A stretch of 64,000 nucleotides of DNA from the NCBI GenBank assembly GCA_937146725.1, contig CAKZRU010000174.1, positions 26,033 through 90,032 on the forward strand, written 5' to 3'. The notes under the pieces were generated by a model. The model saw nothing but the letters and a program-made list of their open reading frames with translations, did not search any database and was not told where the DNA came from. The DNA comes from an uncultured Myxococcales bacterium. Lineage in GTDB: Bacteria > Myxococcota_A > Bradymonadia > UBA7976 > VGTA01. Shown here piece after piece: positions 1 to 9,201 of the stretch. Position 1 is the stretch's first letter. Every line of letters starts with the position of its first letter. The position numbers and the translations under genes were made by a program.

Positions 1-2982
1 GGCCAACTGTTGAGCAACTTCCATAACCCACTGAATGGAAAGTGTCATGGGTACAACCGGAAAGCGATCTTCCAAGATCGGCCAATCATGGGCCTGCCTA
101 AAAAAGCAGTGATCGATAAGATAGGGAAACTGATCAATGGCTAAGGGCCAACTGCCTTCATAACTCGATTTGTGAGTAAGTTCATTGTTCATCTTATTCA
201 CGCTGAGTGGTTTAGGATAAGTTGCTGCACCTTGTTGTGGCCCAACATCGCTGACCAGCCCACTTAAAGAGACAGTCTCGCTCTTGTGTCTAACACTCGC
301 TTCAAGCAAGGGCACACTTGTGCCTAAATTCAGATCAAGAGTTCTTTCTCGCTTGTGACCTGCTGGCTTTAAGGCAGCAAAATTGACTTTTGCCCCCTCA
401 GCATACAAACTTGCTCCAAGATGTAAAAACTGCGTCCATGCATCACGGCGCTCACTATGAGCTTCCAAAACCCGATGCGGTCTACCTCTTAAAGTGTCGC
501 TTACAAAGCTTGATAAAGAACCGACGCCCATCTGAATAAAGACTCTGACACCTTGCTCATACAAGCGCTCAATTAAAGCTCTAAAACGCACGGTTTTGGT
601 TAAATGCTCAGTGTTAAGTTTATAAAGCGCTTCAGCCTCACTTGGATAAGCTTTTAGAGTCGTTGCTGACCAAGGGTTAAGCTTTGGCTCTTGCAATGCT
701 AAGGTTTTTAGATGTTGGGTGATGCCCTGAGCAAAAGGTGCAAAATGAGGCGCATGAAAACCCGATCTAAAGGGTAATTCATGAGCCATAAGCTTAGCAC
801 TTGTTAAACATTCTAAAACCGAGGTACTCACTTTTAGCGGAACACAGAAAATACTTTGGTGTGGACAGTTATCATGGGAGCAATAAATCCCTTGTGACTC
901 TAAATCTTGTCCAAACTGAACTTTTAAAACCGCTTGAGCTTGCTCCATACCGGCCCCCACAGCAATGAAGCTCACTTCTGGAACCGAAAGACCTTGAGGG
1001 TCTAAACCAGCGATAAAGGGTTCAATGGCGGACTCAGGAAAATAGCCTGCTGTGATTAAGCCTGTCCATTCGCCAATGCTGTGACCGCAAATATGATCAG
1101 GATAAATACCTAAACGTTGTATACATTGATTTAAACTCATCCCTAAGCGCACTACACTGACGCCCCGCTCACCTAAGTCTTGCGGTGGATATAGAGTAGG
1201 AGCAGTTAAGCCCAATCGAGCGCAAAGGTTGTCGATTCTAGGTGCAAAGTTGGCTTCAATCCCAGGAAACATAAAAGCGATTTGGCCCTTTTGAGCTTGC
1301 GCATCACTCAAAAGTCCATCTCTGATCAACCATAACCCCTTGCGACCTTGACGAGTTTGTCCTGCGCGCGCCATCTGAGCGGCTTCTTTGATCGAAGCGG
1401 AACTTGGGTCGAGTAGTACAGCTCTTACCACACCTTGACCATAATGATGTACGCCGATATGTGTGTTAGGTATTTCAGCAAACTGTTCTAAGTGCATGGC
1501 CAATTCTTCTTGAGTAGAAGCGGCAACAGCTAATAAGTTTTGCGCTTGCTTTAAACGAGCTAACTTGGGTCGTAATGGTGAGTAAGTCGGTGCTTGTGAT
1601 AAGGCAATATGTGCATTAATGCCTCCAAAGCCAAAGGCACTCACACCAGCCCAGCGTTCATTGCTTTCCCATGCTTCGCCTTTTTGTTGTGGGTATAAAC
1701 GTCCAGCAAATAAAGGATGTACTTTTTCAATGTTTAAACTTGGGGGTTTATATCCGTGATAAATCGCTAAGGCTGCCTTAATTAAACCCGCCACACCTGC
1801 GGCTGGCATACAGTGACCAATATTTGACTTTACAGAGCCTATACCAAGAGGACTACCTTCTGTTCCAAACACTTCTAAGGTTGAGCTGAGCTCCACTTGG
1901 TCGCCGGTAGGCGTTCCTGTTCCATGTGCTTCGATTAAGCCCACTTGCGTTAAGTCTAGGCCGGACCAAGCTTTCAGCATCGCTTTGACTTGTCCTGCTT
2001 GATCGGGACTCATCAAACTCGCTTGTCCCCCATCACTGCTTTCACCAACCCCTTGAATCACTGCATATATTCGATCACCATCTTTGACAGCATCTTCCAA
2101 ACGCTTTAATACAACCGCCCCAACGCCTTCACCAATCAAAAGACCATCGGCGGTAGCATCAAAGGGCTTAATTGACTCGCTTCTTGAAAGTGCACCAAGT
2201 TGAGTAAAAACCGACCAAAAAGTCAGATCATGTACTAAATGAACCCCACCAGCCAAAGCGATGTTTGCTCTACCACACTGCAAGGATTCGCACGCACGAC
2301 TCACGGCAAGTAAGGCACTAGCACAAGCAGCATCAATAGTGTAAGCGGCACCCCCCAGACCTAAGCGGTCAGCGACTCTAGAGGCACATAAATTGGGAAC
2401 TAAGCCAATCGCGGTATCGGGTCCAAAAGGGCGAATTCCCTCAAGAATCTCATCTTGTAGGTCTTTCATTTGTTCGGCATTAAGCCATGATTTTTTTTGA
2501 ATTAAGGCACTCAGTTGCTCAAGAGTTCTGACTCTTAAGTTCAAAGCATTCATGGCTGGCCCAATATACCCACCTCGGCCTATAATCACCTCACAGTATT
2601 CACGATCAAAAGCACGACCTCGTACACCTACTTCATTTAATTTTGGTGCATAACCGGCATCTTCTAATGCTTCGGCACACAACTGTAGAGTCATTAATTG
2701 ATCTGGCTCAGCGCCCTCGGCAGCACGGGGCATGACGCCAAAGCGTAGGGCTTCAAAACGAGCATTTACATCAATAAAGCCACCATGACGAGCGTAAAAC
2801 TTATTAGATTGAGTAGAGTTAGGCTGAAAGTAACTTTCCGGCCAACGATGTTTTGGAACAGTGGTGATTGTACTGCGTGCCTGTATAATATTTTGCCAAA
2901 ACTCAGCTATATTTAAGGCGCCGGGAAAGGTACCCGCCATCCCCACGATTGCAATCGGCATCTTTGATGTTACTTGCTTCAT
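1..2982 (-). CDS. Type I polyketide / PUFA-type synthase with KS and AT domains, 3' end outside window
   Basis: This is the N-terminal 994 codons of a large multidomain synthase that continues past the left edge. A ketosynthase fills about residues 8-460 and has the full condensing set: Cys220 in DAACAS, His353 in EAHGTGT and His390 in KSNIGH. An acyltransferase follows at about 580-880, with nucleophile Ser635 in GHSIGEW. The last ~35 residues (DRFPVVPMT) look like the start of a hotdog dehydratase domain. KS-AT-DH order is typical of iterative PKSs and of PUFA or heterocyst-glycolipid synthases; the exact product cannot be told. The ATG at 2982 lies 12 nt after the recD stop, and an AAAGG ribosome site overlaps that stop, so the gene is probably co-transcribed with recCBD. 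Seen: motifs and spacing. Inferred: lipid or polyketide product. Confidence 0.88.
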   Translation of the reverse strand, partial: MKQVTSKMPIAIVGMAGTFPGALNIAEFWQNIIQARSTITTVPKHRWPESYFQPNSTQSNKFYARHGGFIDVNARFEALRFGVMPRAAEGAEPDQLMTLQLCAEALEDAGYAPKLNEVGVRGRAFDREYCEVIIGRGGYIGPAMNALNLRVRTLEQLSALIQKKSWLNAEQMKDLQDEILEGIRPFGPDTAIGLVPNLCASRVADRLGLGGAAYTIDAACASALLAVSRACESLQCGRANIALAGGVHLVHDLTFWSVFTQLGALSRSESIKPFDATADGLLIGEGVGAVVLKRLEDAVKDGDRIYAVIQGVGESSDGGQASLMSPDQAGQVKAMLKAWSGLDLTQVGLIEAHGTGTPTGDQVELSSTLEVFGTEGSPLGIGSVKSNIGHCMPAAGVAGLIKAALAIYHGYKPPSLNIEKVHPLFAGRLYPQQKGEAWESNERWAGVSAFGFGGINAHIALSQAPTYSPLRPKLARLKQAQNLLAVAASTQEELAMHLEQFAEIPNTHIGVHHYGQGVVRAVLLDPSSASIKEAAQMARAGQTRQGRKGLWLIRDGLLSDAQAQKGQIAFMFPGIEANFAPRIDNLCARLGLTAPTLYPPQDLGERGVSVVRLGMSLNQCIQRLGIYPDHICGHSIGEWTGLITAGYFPESAIEPFIAGLDPQGLSVPEVSFIAVGAGMEQAQAVLKVQFGQDLESQGIYCSHDNCPHQSIFCVPLKVSTSVLECLTSAKLMAHELPFRSGFHAPHFAPFAQGITQHLKTLALQEPKLNPWSATTLKAYPSEAEALYKLNTEHLTKTVRFRALIERLYEQGVRVFIQMGVGSLSSFVSDTLRGRPHRVLEAHSERRDAWTQFLHLGASLYAEGAKVNFAALKPAGHKRERTLDLNLGTSVPLLEASVRHKSETVSLSGLVSDVGPQQGAATYPKPLSVNKMNNELTHKSSYEGSWPLAIDQFPYLIDHCFFRQAHDWPILEDRFPVVPMTLSIQWVMEVAQQLA

Positions 2983-2994
2983 TATACAACCCTT

Positions 2995-5106
2995 TTACAG
3001 CTCTCTGATCGGCTTTGCTAATCTTGTTAAGCGATTAGACAGTTGTCCTCCACGCTCGACTTGAGCAAGAATTGAGGCTGATAACACATCAAGATTCCCC
3101 ACAAGTATAGCATGTTTTTTAGCACGGGTTAGACCGGTATAAATCAATTCACGAGTCATGATCGGAGAGCGTTCGGGCGGAATACACATAATAATTTTTT
3201 GGAACTCTGAACCTTGGCTTTTATGAATACTCATGGCAAAAACCGTACGATGCGGTGGTAAGAGCGATAAGCTTACTGCTTTTTCATGGTTTTCAAAATA
3301 AACTTGATGATCACGTCCTACAATGCCGATATCCCCATTGACTAGACCTGTGGGAGGATGGTTTTGGGTGATCAAAATAGGTCGCCCCACATATCCTCGT
3401 CCCCACCCACCAATTCTAAGCTCTCTTAATTTGCTTTCCACTGCTTCATTTAATTCATTGACACCTAGACTCCCCCCATAATGAGGTGAAAGTAAACATA
3501 AGGATTTGAGATGAACTAAGGCTTCATGAGGATTAATTTTAGCAAGACTAATCGCCTTTTGAGCATACTGAACAACCTCATCAAATAAGTGCTGTGGAAA
3601 GGGCGGCCCTGCATAATACTCAGTATCGCTAAACTTGGGGCTTTGAAAGCTTTGAATCACTGCCTCAACCCCAAGTGCTTCAACATTTTGCATCGCACTT
3701 GCGGCCGCATGAATACCACTATCTTCAGCAACTCGACGCACCTGATTTAAAGCGACAACTCGGTCGATAAACAGATCGCTTGGCTGTGTTGAGCTTGGCG
3801 CTGTTGTCTGTTCACTTAAGCGCATATCTAAACGCTCAATAAGTGATTGAGTTGATGCAGTATTATAATGGCTGTCACTTAATATAGTTGCTTCCTTGAG
3901 TACATCTGCATCGCTTTCATGAGTAATCTTGTTTGGCTCAGTGATAAAGCGGTCTAATTCATTAAGTCGTTCGGCGCTGATTAACGGGCCACGATCTGCG
4001 CACAATTCAGAAAAAGGGGCCCCTGCACTCACCGATGGTAATTGCTGAGGATCACCGATTAAGAGCAGACGACAACGAGATTTACGATCATGAGGAATGA
4101 CGATTGCTTCCAATAAACTTTGCAACAACCACATATCCACCATAGAGCATTCATCGACTACAATGACATCATAAGACAAGGGGTTCATTCGGTGATGTTC
4201 GGGGCTTCGCCCCGGTGCAATACCAAGTAGGCTATGTAAAGTTAGTCCCTGCAGACGAGCTAACTGCTCTTGAATCTCATCAGGTAGGTGAAAAAAAGAG
4301 GCTCTGGCCTGTATAGACTCAGTTAAGCGTTGAGCAGCTTTACCGGTTGGTGCAGTGACCACAATGCGCAGTGGGTCATCCGCTTGGGCATATTGTTCAA
4401 TCAATGCTGCTAATATACGTTGAGTAAGGGTTGTTTTGCCAGTTCCAGGACCACCATGGATGATCATCACAGAGCTACGAAAGGCAGAGTATAAAGCCAG
4501 CTTTGAGCGATCCCATTGTGCGCCACCATCAAACCAACTCTCGGCCGAGTCCGCAAAAAGTCGCTGCCATAACAAACTTGGCCTAGGCATGGTCCCCACA
4601 TCGATCATACTGAGTTGATGTAAGGCATGTGCGACTCTTGATTCGCCTCGCCATGCTTTAAGTGTAAATAAAACCTCACCATCAAGAACAAAAGGACGAG
4701 CTTCCTTACCCCGACCTGTCCACCAAATACTTGGGCTTTGCTTTAAGCATTCAAGCCACTCTGAGGTTTCAGGTAAGCTTGACCAATCTTGCATCAGATC
4801 TTGGCTTGTGTTGAGCTGATCGAGCTTAATACTCAACTGATCATCATCTAATTCGGCATGTTCACGTTCTTTAAGCTCTTTGATGACTTCTGGTGAAAAA
4901 TCTTCGGCTACGGCATTTAAACGCAACCCAAGATGACCCAGATTTAATGCGGTTTGAGCCAGGGCCAAGGCGACTCCAACTCTAGCATCAGTTTCGCCCG
5001 ATAAACGCATCACACTTTGAGTGGCCGCATAACTTAAAGGACTAATAATCCCCTGTTCCAATAGCTTTTCTATGCTCATCAAACCACGTCGCTCATGATT
5101 GCTCAT
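2995..5106 (-). CDS. recD: RecD, exodeoxyribonuclease V alpha subunit
   Basis: This is the 5'-3' superfamily 1 helicase subunit of RecBCD, which unwinds and degrades double-strand ends and loads RecA. Walker A GGPGTGKTT has its Lys near residue 224; Walker B VDECSMVD follows near 320, then GDPQQLPSV. Late motifs IHKSQGSEF (about 630) and YTGLTRAKK (about 665) are intact. At about 703 aa it is longer than E. coli RecD (608), mainly through an insertion at about 400-500 rich in Ser and Thr. A TTG at 5109 is possible, but the adjacent ATG at 5106 is the likelier start, behind the purine-rich AGGGAGAG. It is the third gene of recC-recB-recD, starting 18 nt after the recB stop. The fit to the family is clear. 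Confidence 0.95.
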   Translation of the reverse strand: MSNHERRGLMSIEKLLEQGIISPLSYAATQSVMRLSGETDARVGVALALAQTALNLGHLGLRLNAVAEDFSPEVIKELKEREHAELDDDQLSIKLDQLNTSQDLMQDWSSLPETSEWLECLKQSPSIWWTGRGKEARPFVLDGEVLFTLKAWRGESRVAHALHQLSMIDVGTMPRPSLLWQRLFADSAESWFDGGAQWDRSKLALYSAFRSSVMIIHGGPGTGKTTLTQRILAALIEQYAQADDPLRIVVTAPTGKAAQRLTESIQARASFFHLPDEIQEQLARLQGLTLHSLLGIAPGRSPEHHRMNPLSYDVIVVDECSMVDMWLLQSLLEAIVIPHDRKSRCRLLLIGDPQQLPSVSAGAPFSELCADRGPLISAERLNELDRFITEPNKITHESDADVLKEATILSDSHYNTASTQSLIERLDMRLSEQTTAPSSTQPSDLFIDRVVALNQVRRVAEDSGIHAAASAMQNVEALGVEAVIQSFQSPKFSDTEYYAGPPFPQHLFDEVVQYAQKAISLAKINPHEALVHLKSLCLLSPHYGGSLGVNELNEAVESKLRELRIGGWGRGYVGRPILITQNHPPTGLVNGDIGIVGRDHQVYFENHEKAVSLSLLPPHRTVFAMSIHKSQGSEFQKIIMCIPPERSPIMTRELIYTGLTRAKKHAILVGNLDVLSASILAQVERGGQLSNRLTRLAKPIREL

Positions 5107-5124
5107 CAATATGCTCTCTCTCCC

Positions 5125-8100
5125 TCAAAAGCCAAGTTCTTTGAGTTTTTGCTCAGCGGCTTGTGGCTTAGACAACGCCAAAGACAGTAACTCGGTGACC
5201 AGATGCATTGGACGATGCAGATAAACACCAGCACTCCCTTGATCAACGGCGCCCTGCTTAATTCGGCTCACAGGGCCTGCCATACCTCTCAAAAACAAAT
5301 AATAGCTTCCCCCTAAATGTCGCTCAGCTTGATAGGTCTGCCCCAACTTTTGCTTTAATAAACGATGCAATACCACCAAATAAAGGTGAGACTGCAGATG
5401 GTAATAGTGTAGATTCATAATCTCTTGCAAAGCCTGAGGGTGATAATGTCCTAATTGAGAGCCTTCTTCATCACCTAACCAATGGGTTTTATAATCTACA
5501 ATATAATAACGGTCTTGCCCATGTTGGGGCACCCTAAACATAAGATCGATACTCCCCTTTAAAAAACCTTGTAATTGTAGGTCATCGGGTAAAGAGGGAA
5601 GCCCTTGACAGGCCGGATCTAGCCTTAATATTCGATTAAGTAGTGCTGCTGATAGAGTCTGCTCTTTGGATAATGGCAGTTGAAATTGAACCTCATCGCG
5701 TCGATGACTTCTGGGCAGATTATACAAGCAAAAACCGGAGAGTTCATATCTAGCCCAATCATTCAAAGCCCATGAGCCTGCTTCCGGTGGTGGCTGTGAG
5801 GATGCTAAAGGAGTATTCAAAGCAAGCATAAGACCGGATGCAACCCGACTTGCATAGCCTTTATCAAAGCCCCAAGCGTTAAGGACTTGTTCGGTTAGGT
5901 ATTCAAGATCACTTTCTTGACATTGGTAAAAATCAAGTTTTTCAAGCAAGGCATGGATACACTGACCAAAGCGTGCACTCCCACTTAAATCAATTAAGGG
6001 CGGTTGCTTCCCACTGTACACCATTGGTGCTTTGACCTTACCATGGGTAGCTTCATCTAGCTCTGGTAGTTCTTCTAAAACCAACATGCGTTCACGCTTG
6101 GCTTCGGCAAGCTGTGCTAAAGAACTAAAACTAGAGATTCGCCAATCTTGATCGATTTGCAACTCATGCTGATGCACTGCTAAGGTTTGACTGTCATCAG
6201 AGGCCCCGCGCCATATATTAAATCTAGGCGCATGTCGTTCAATATCAAATCTTAATTCTCCTTGTGTATTGATATAGCGCTGTGCACCTCGTTCACTAAC
6301 CAAGTAATCATATTCAGCTCTTTTGGGCTTAGTTTTTGGTTGAGGTGCAGTCCCCATAATCATCGAATATAAGGGAGATAGGTGAAAGTTCTTGCTTGGG
6401 ACTGATAAATAGATAGAGCAATGATGTACTGCTCGAGTCAGAGCAACATAGAGTAAACGCCTTTCTTCTCGCTGGCTTGCTTCTGCAATTTCTTTTTCAA
6501 TCTTTTTCAGTTCTTCACTGGTGTCAAGACGAAGATCAAGTGAACGAGGCTCGCCCGGCTTGGCTGGTTCTGTCACTCTAATTTCCTCTTTTCGGCCTCC
6601 ACCGACAATCCATAGATCAGGACAAAATAGGATGCCATATTCCAAGCCCTTAGAGCGGTGTACAGTAACAACTTCCACCGCATCTGTGTCAATATGAGGC
6701 CTTACCTCATCTTCTTCGCTCGCTTCGATATCACTATCTAAGCGACGCTCTCTCAGCCATTGCAGGGTGAGCTCCGGAGATAGCTTAAAGCTTCCTTCTC
6801 GGGCTTGTATTCTTTCTGAGGCATGAATCATACGAGAGAGATCTCTAGCACCATCAGACAAGCGTAAGGCACGTTCAATCACTTGGAGCTGTGGATCATG
6901 AAGAAGAGCATGAAAAGCAGCCGCAAACCCTTGATTGATCCAAATCCCATGTAATTGGGTGAAGACTTCTTTAAGGGAGTCTGAGTAATTTTGCACATCC
7001 CAAGCATCAAAACCTAAAAGTTCAACGGCCAAGGCCGAGCGTAAAGCGCCCTCATCCTCGGGTAATAGCATCGCTCGTACCAAGCGTTCCAGTTGGCCTG
7101 CTGCCGTGGTTTTAAAGACATCATCATCACCGCGAATGGTCGAAGCAATCCCTCGCTTTGCCAAAGCGACCGACACCTGCATTGCAAACAGGTTGGTACG
7201 GGTAAGTATACCTATGTCAGAGAGAGCAACTTGTCTTTTCTTAGCACCCGTGCCGAGCGTATATCCTTTGGAAAGAAACTGGCTAACATCTTCGGCGACA
7301 TACTCTGCAAGATTTTCATCTCGGGTTTTAACCAAATCTAGTTCAAAATACCGCCAACGTAGAGCTGAAAAGTCTTGGGCTCGATTCTCCCGTCCCCCAT
7401 CAACATGCACATAAGGCACTTGCTCATCCAAAAAGAAGCCACTGCCCTCGGACGGGGTACCGGCCTTGACCACTTCTCCATAATTGAGTTGGTGTAAATC
7501 CTGTCTTGGATCAAAATGTTGATTTAAAGCATCGAGTAAGCGTGGGTCACTGCGAAAGTTTCTAGACATGGTAAAAGCTCGCTCGGGCTTTATCCCTAAC
7601 TTAACCGCTAAATAGGCATTAAGATCGGCACCACGAAAGCGATAAATCGATTGTTTTGGGTCACCGATCAAATAGGTGATGGCACGGCTTTGCTGTGGAT
7701 CTAAGCACTTGGAAAAAATCCCCCACTGCATGGGATCAGTATCTTGAAACTCATCGATTAAAGCCGCACCAAAGCGCTCTCTGACTCGAGCTAAGAACTG
7801 TCCATCAGGTCTATGCAAAGCCGCATGAGTCAAGCGAACAAGGTCATTTGTACTGACCCAGCCCTCGGCCTGCTTGCGGCGACTTAACTCCTTTTGGGCA
7901 TAAACAGCAAAGCCCCAGCGAAACCAAGTCCGCATAGCAATCATGGATTCATCAATAATCGCTGATAGGTCATTCAAAATATCGCTTAAAGGATGGCTAA
8001 AGTCCAAAAAGGGCTTATTCACCTTAGTTATTTTATTCATTTTACCCACGATGCCCACAGTGGATAAAAAGGACAGATCCTTATTGAGCGCAAGTATGGT

Positions 8101-9201
8101 GGAAGTTGTTGAACGACCTTGCTTAACTAAATCCAAGATCAACTCGATGGCCTCCCAGCCCATTTGCTGTAGGCCTTCTCCGCCCCCGGAATTCCATTTA
8201 ACCTGTGCATTTAAGGTCTGTAGTTCATTTTGTAGGCTTGTTCTTAGCTCTTCTTTTTGCAAGGCCGGTAGTAGTCTAATATTGACCGTATAGTCAAACA
8301 GATCCCCGATATAACTCCATGCTTCCACCACATGGCTAGGGCTTAAGTCACAAGGCTTACTCGTCGGTAATAAGGCTTCACTAAATAAGCTATTTTGGTC
8401 TTTATCTTGCTGATTCAGACTTGCTTCATCTTGTAATACATCCTTTTGCAGTTCATCCTCAAAGGGCGCCGGTGGAGGCGGCAAAATAGAGGACTTAGAT
8501 GCTTCGATTAAGTGCTCTAAATGTTCTGGAATCGCCTCATGACTCTGCTTTGGAAGCAATAATGGATCACAGTAAACCGACGCCCAGCCTTCCGGCTCTA
8601 AAAACTTACAGATCTTCACCAAGCTTTCCACATCGTGTTTCAGCTTTTTACTAATCGCATTCATCAAGCGTAAGGCTGGACGACTTGCTTCGCTAATGAC
8701 CAAGCTTCTAAAGTCTTCGGAGATTTCTTCAAAAAGTGGGCTAAGATGCGTTTGAACTTGATTTGCTTCTACACCTGATTCTAGTGAGTAATCTCTCAAC
8801 ATTTGACCACAAAAACCGTGAATCGTTGAGATTTGGGCTAGGTCAAAATGATCAAGAGCTTGCTGTAAACGAGCAGGTGCTGCTTGGCGTTGTTCAACAG
8901 TCAAGTTTTGATAAAGAGTCCATAGTTCAGTGCCTAAAGTCTCTTCATTTTGCTCTGATTCTTGTCTAGGCCATTTGGCGAGTACCTCATTCAAATGTAC
9001 TCGAATTCGGCTGTCAAGTTCTTGCGTGGCTGCGATCGTAAAGGTCACCACTAATAATTCTTCAGCTTTAAGCTCTTGCTCGAGTAATAGTCGAGCCACT
9101 AACCATGTAATACTATATGTTTTCCCCGTACCTGCGCTTGCTTCAACAAGAGTATAGCCCTTTTGTAAATCATGGCCTAGCAGATCAAAAGCGATCGACA
9201 T
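5125..9201 (-). CDS. recB: RecB, exodeoxyribonuclease V beta subunit (copy 1)
   Basis: UvrD-like 3'-5' helicase fused to a RecB-family nuclease; with RecC and RecD it processes double-strand breaks. Walker A EASAGTGKT (Lys27), IDEFQDTDP (about 483), GDPKQSIYRFRGAD, VVTVHRSKGLEYG (about 850) and LLYVALTRA cover the helicase motifs. The C-terminal nuclease keeps the acidic and Lys residues in GSIDLMF and IVDYKTHW (about 1237). The 1358-aa length exceeds E. coli RecB (1180). A Gln/Asp-rich linker near 250-280 looks like an insertion. The ATG directly follows the recC TAA with no spacer, so translation is probably coupled. A second, divergent RecB is encoded at 32745-36623. Confidence 0.95.
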   Translation of the reverse strand: MSIAFDLLGHDLQKGYTLVEASAGTGKTYSITWLVARLLLEQELKAEELLVVTFTIAATQELDSRIRVHLNEVLAKWPRQESEQNEETLGTELWTLYQNLTVEQRQAAPARLQQALDHFDLAQISTIHGFCGQMLRDYSLESGVEANQVQTHLSPLFEEISEDFRSLVISEASRPALRLMNAISKKLKHDVESLVKICKFLEPEGWASVYCDPLLLPKQSHEAIPEHLEHLIEASKSSILPPPPAPFEDELQKDVLQDEASLNQQDKDQNSLFSEALLPTSKPCDLSPSHVVEAWSYIGDLFDYTVNIRLLPALQKEELRTSLQNELQTLNAQVKWNSGGGEGLQQMGWEAIELILDLVKQGRSTTSTILALNKDLSFLSTVGIVGKMNKITKVNKPFLDFSHPLSDILNDLSAIIDESMIAMRTWFRWGFAVYAQKELSRRKQAEGWVSTNDLVRLTHAALHRPDGQFLARVRERFGAALIDEFQDTDPMQWGIFSKCLDPQQSRAITYLIGDPKQSIYRFRGADLNAYLAVKLGIKPERAFTMSRNFRSDPRLLDALNQHFDPRQDLHQLNYGEVVKAGTPSEGSGFFLDEQVPYVHVDGGRENRAQDFSALRWRYFELDLVKTRDENLAEYVAEDVSQFLSKGYTLGTGAKKRQVALSDIGILTRTNLFAMQVSVALAKRGIASTIRGDDDVFKTTAAGQLERLVRAMLLPEDEGALRSALAVELLGFDAWDVQNYSDSLKEVFTQLHGIWINQGFAAAFHALLHDPQLQVIERALRLSDGARDLSRMIHASERIQAREGSFKLSPELTLQWLRERRLDSDIEASEEDEVRPHIDTDAVEVVTVHRSKGLEYGILFCPDLWIVGGGRKEEIRVTEPAKPGEPRSLDLRLDTSEELKKIEKEIAEASQREERRLLYVALTRAVHHCSIYLSVPSKNFHLSPLYSMIMGTAPQPKTKPKRAEYDYLVSERGAQRYINTQGELRFDIERHAPRFNIWRGASDDSQTLAVHQHELQIDQDWRISSFSSLAQLAEAKRERMLVLEELPELDEATHGKVKAPMVYSGKQPPLIDLSGSARFGQCIHALLEKLDFYQCQESDLEYLTEQVLNAWGFDKGYASRVASGLMLALNTPLASSQPPPEAGSWALNDWARYELSGFCLYNLPRSHRRDEVQFQLPLSKEQTLSAALLNRILRLDPACQGLPSLPDDLQLQGFLKGSIDLMFRVPQHGQDRYYIVDYKTHWLGDEEGSQLGHYHPQALQEIMNLHYYHLQSHLYLVVLHRLLKQKLGQTYQAERHLGGSYYLFLRGMAGPVSRIKQGAVDQGSAGVYLHRPMHLVTELLSLALSKPQAAEQKLKELGF

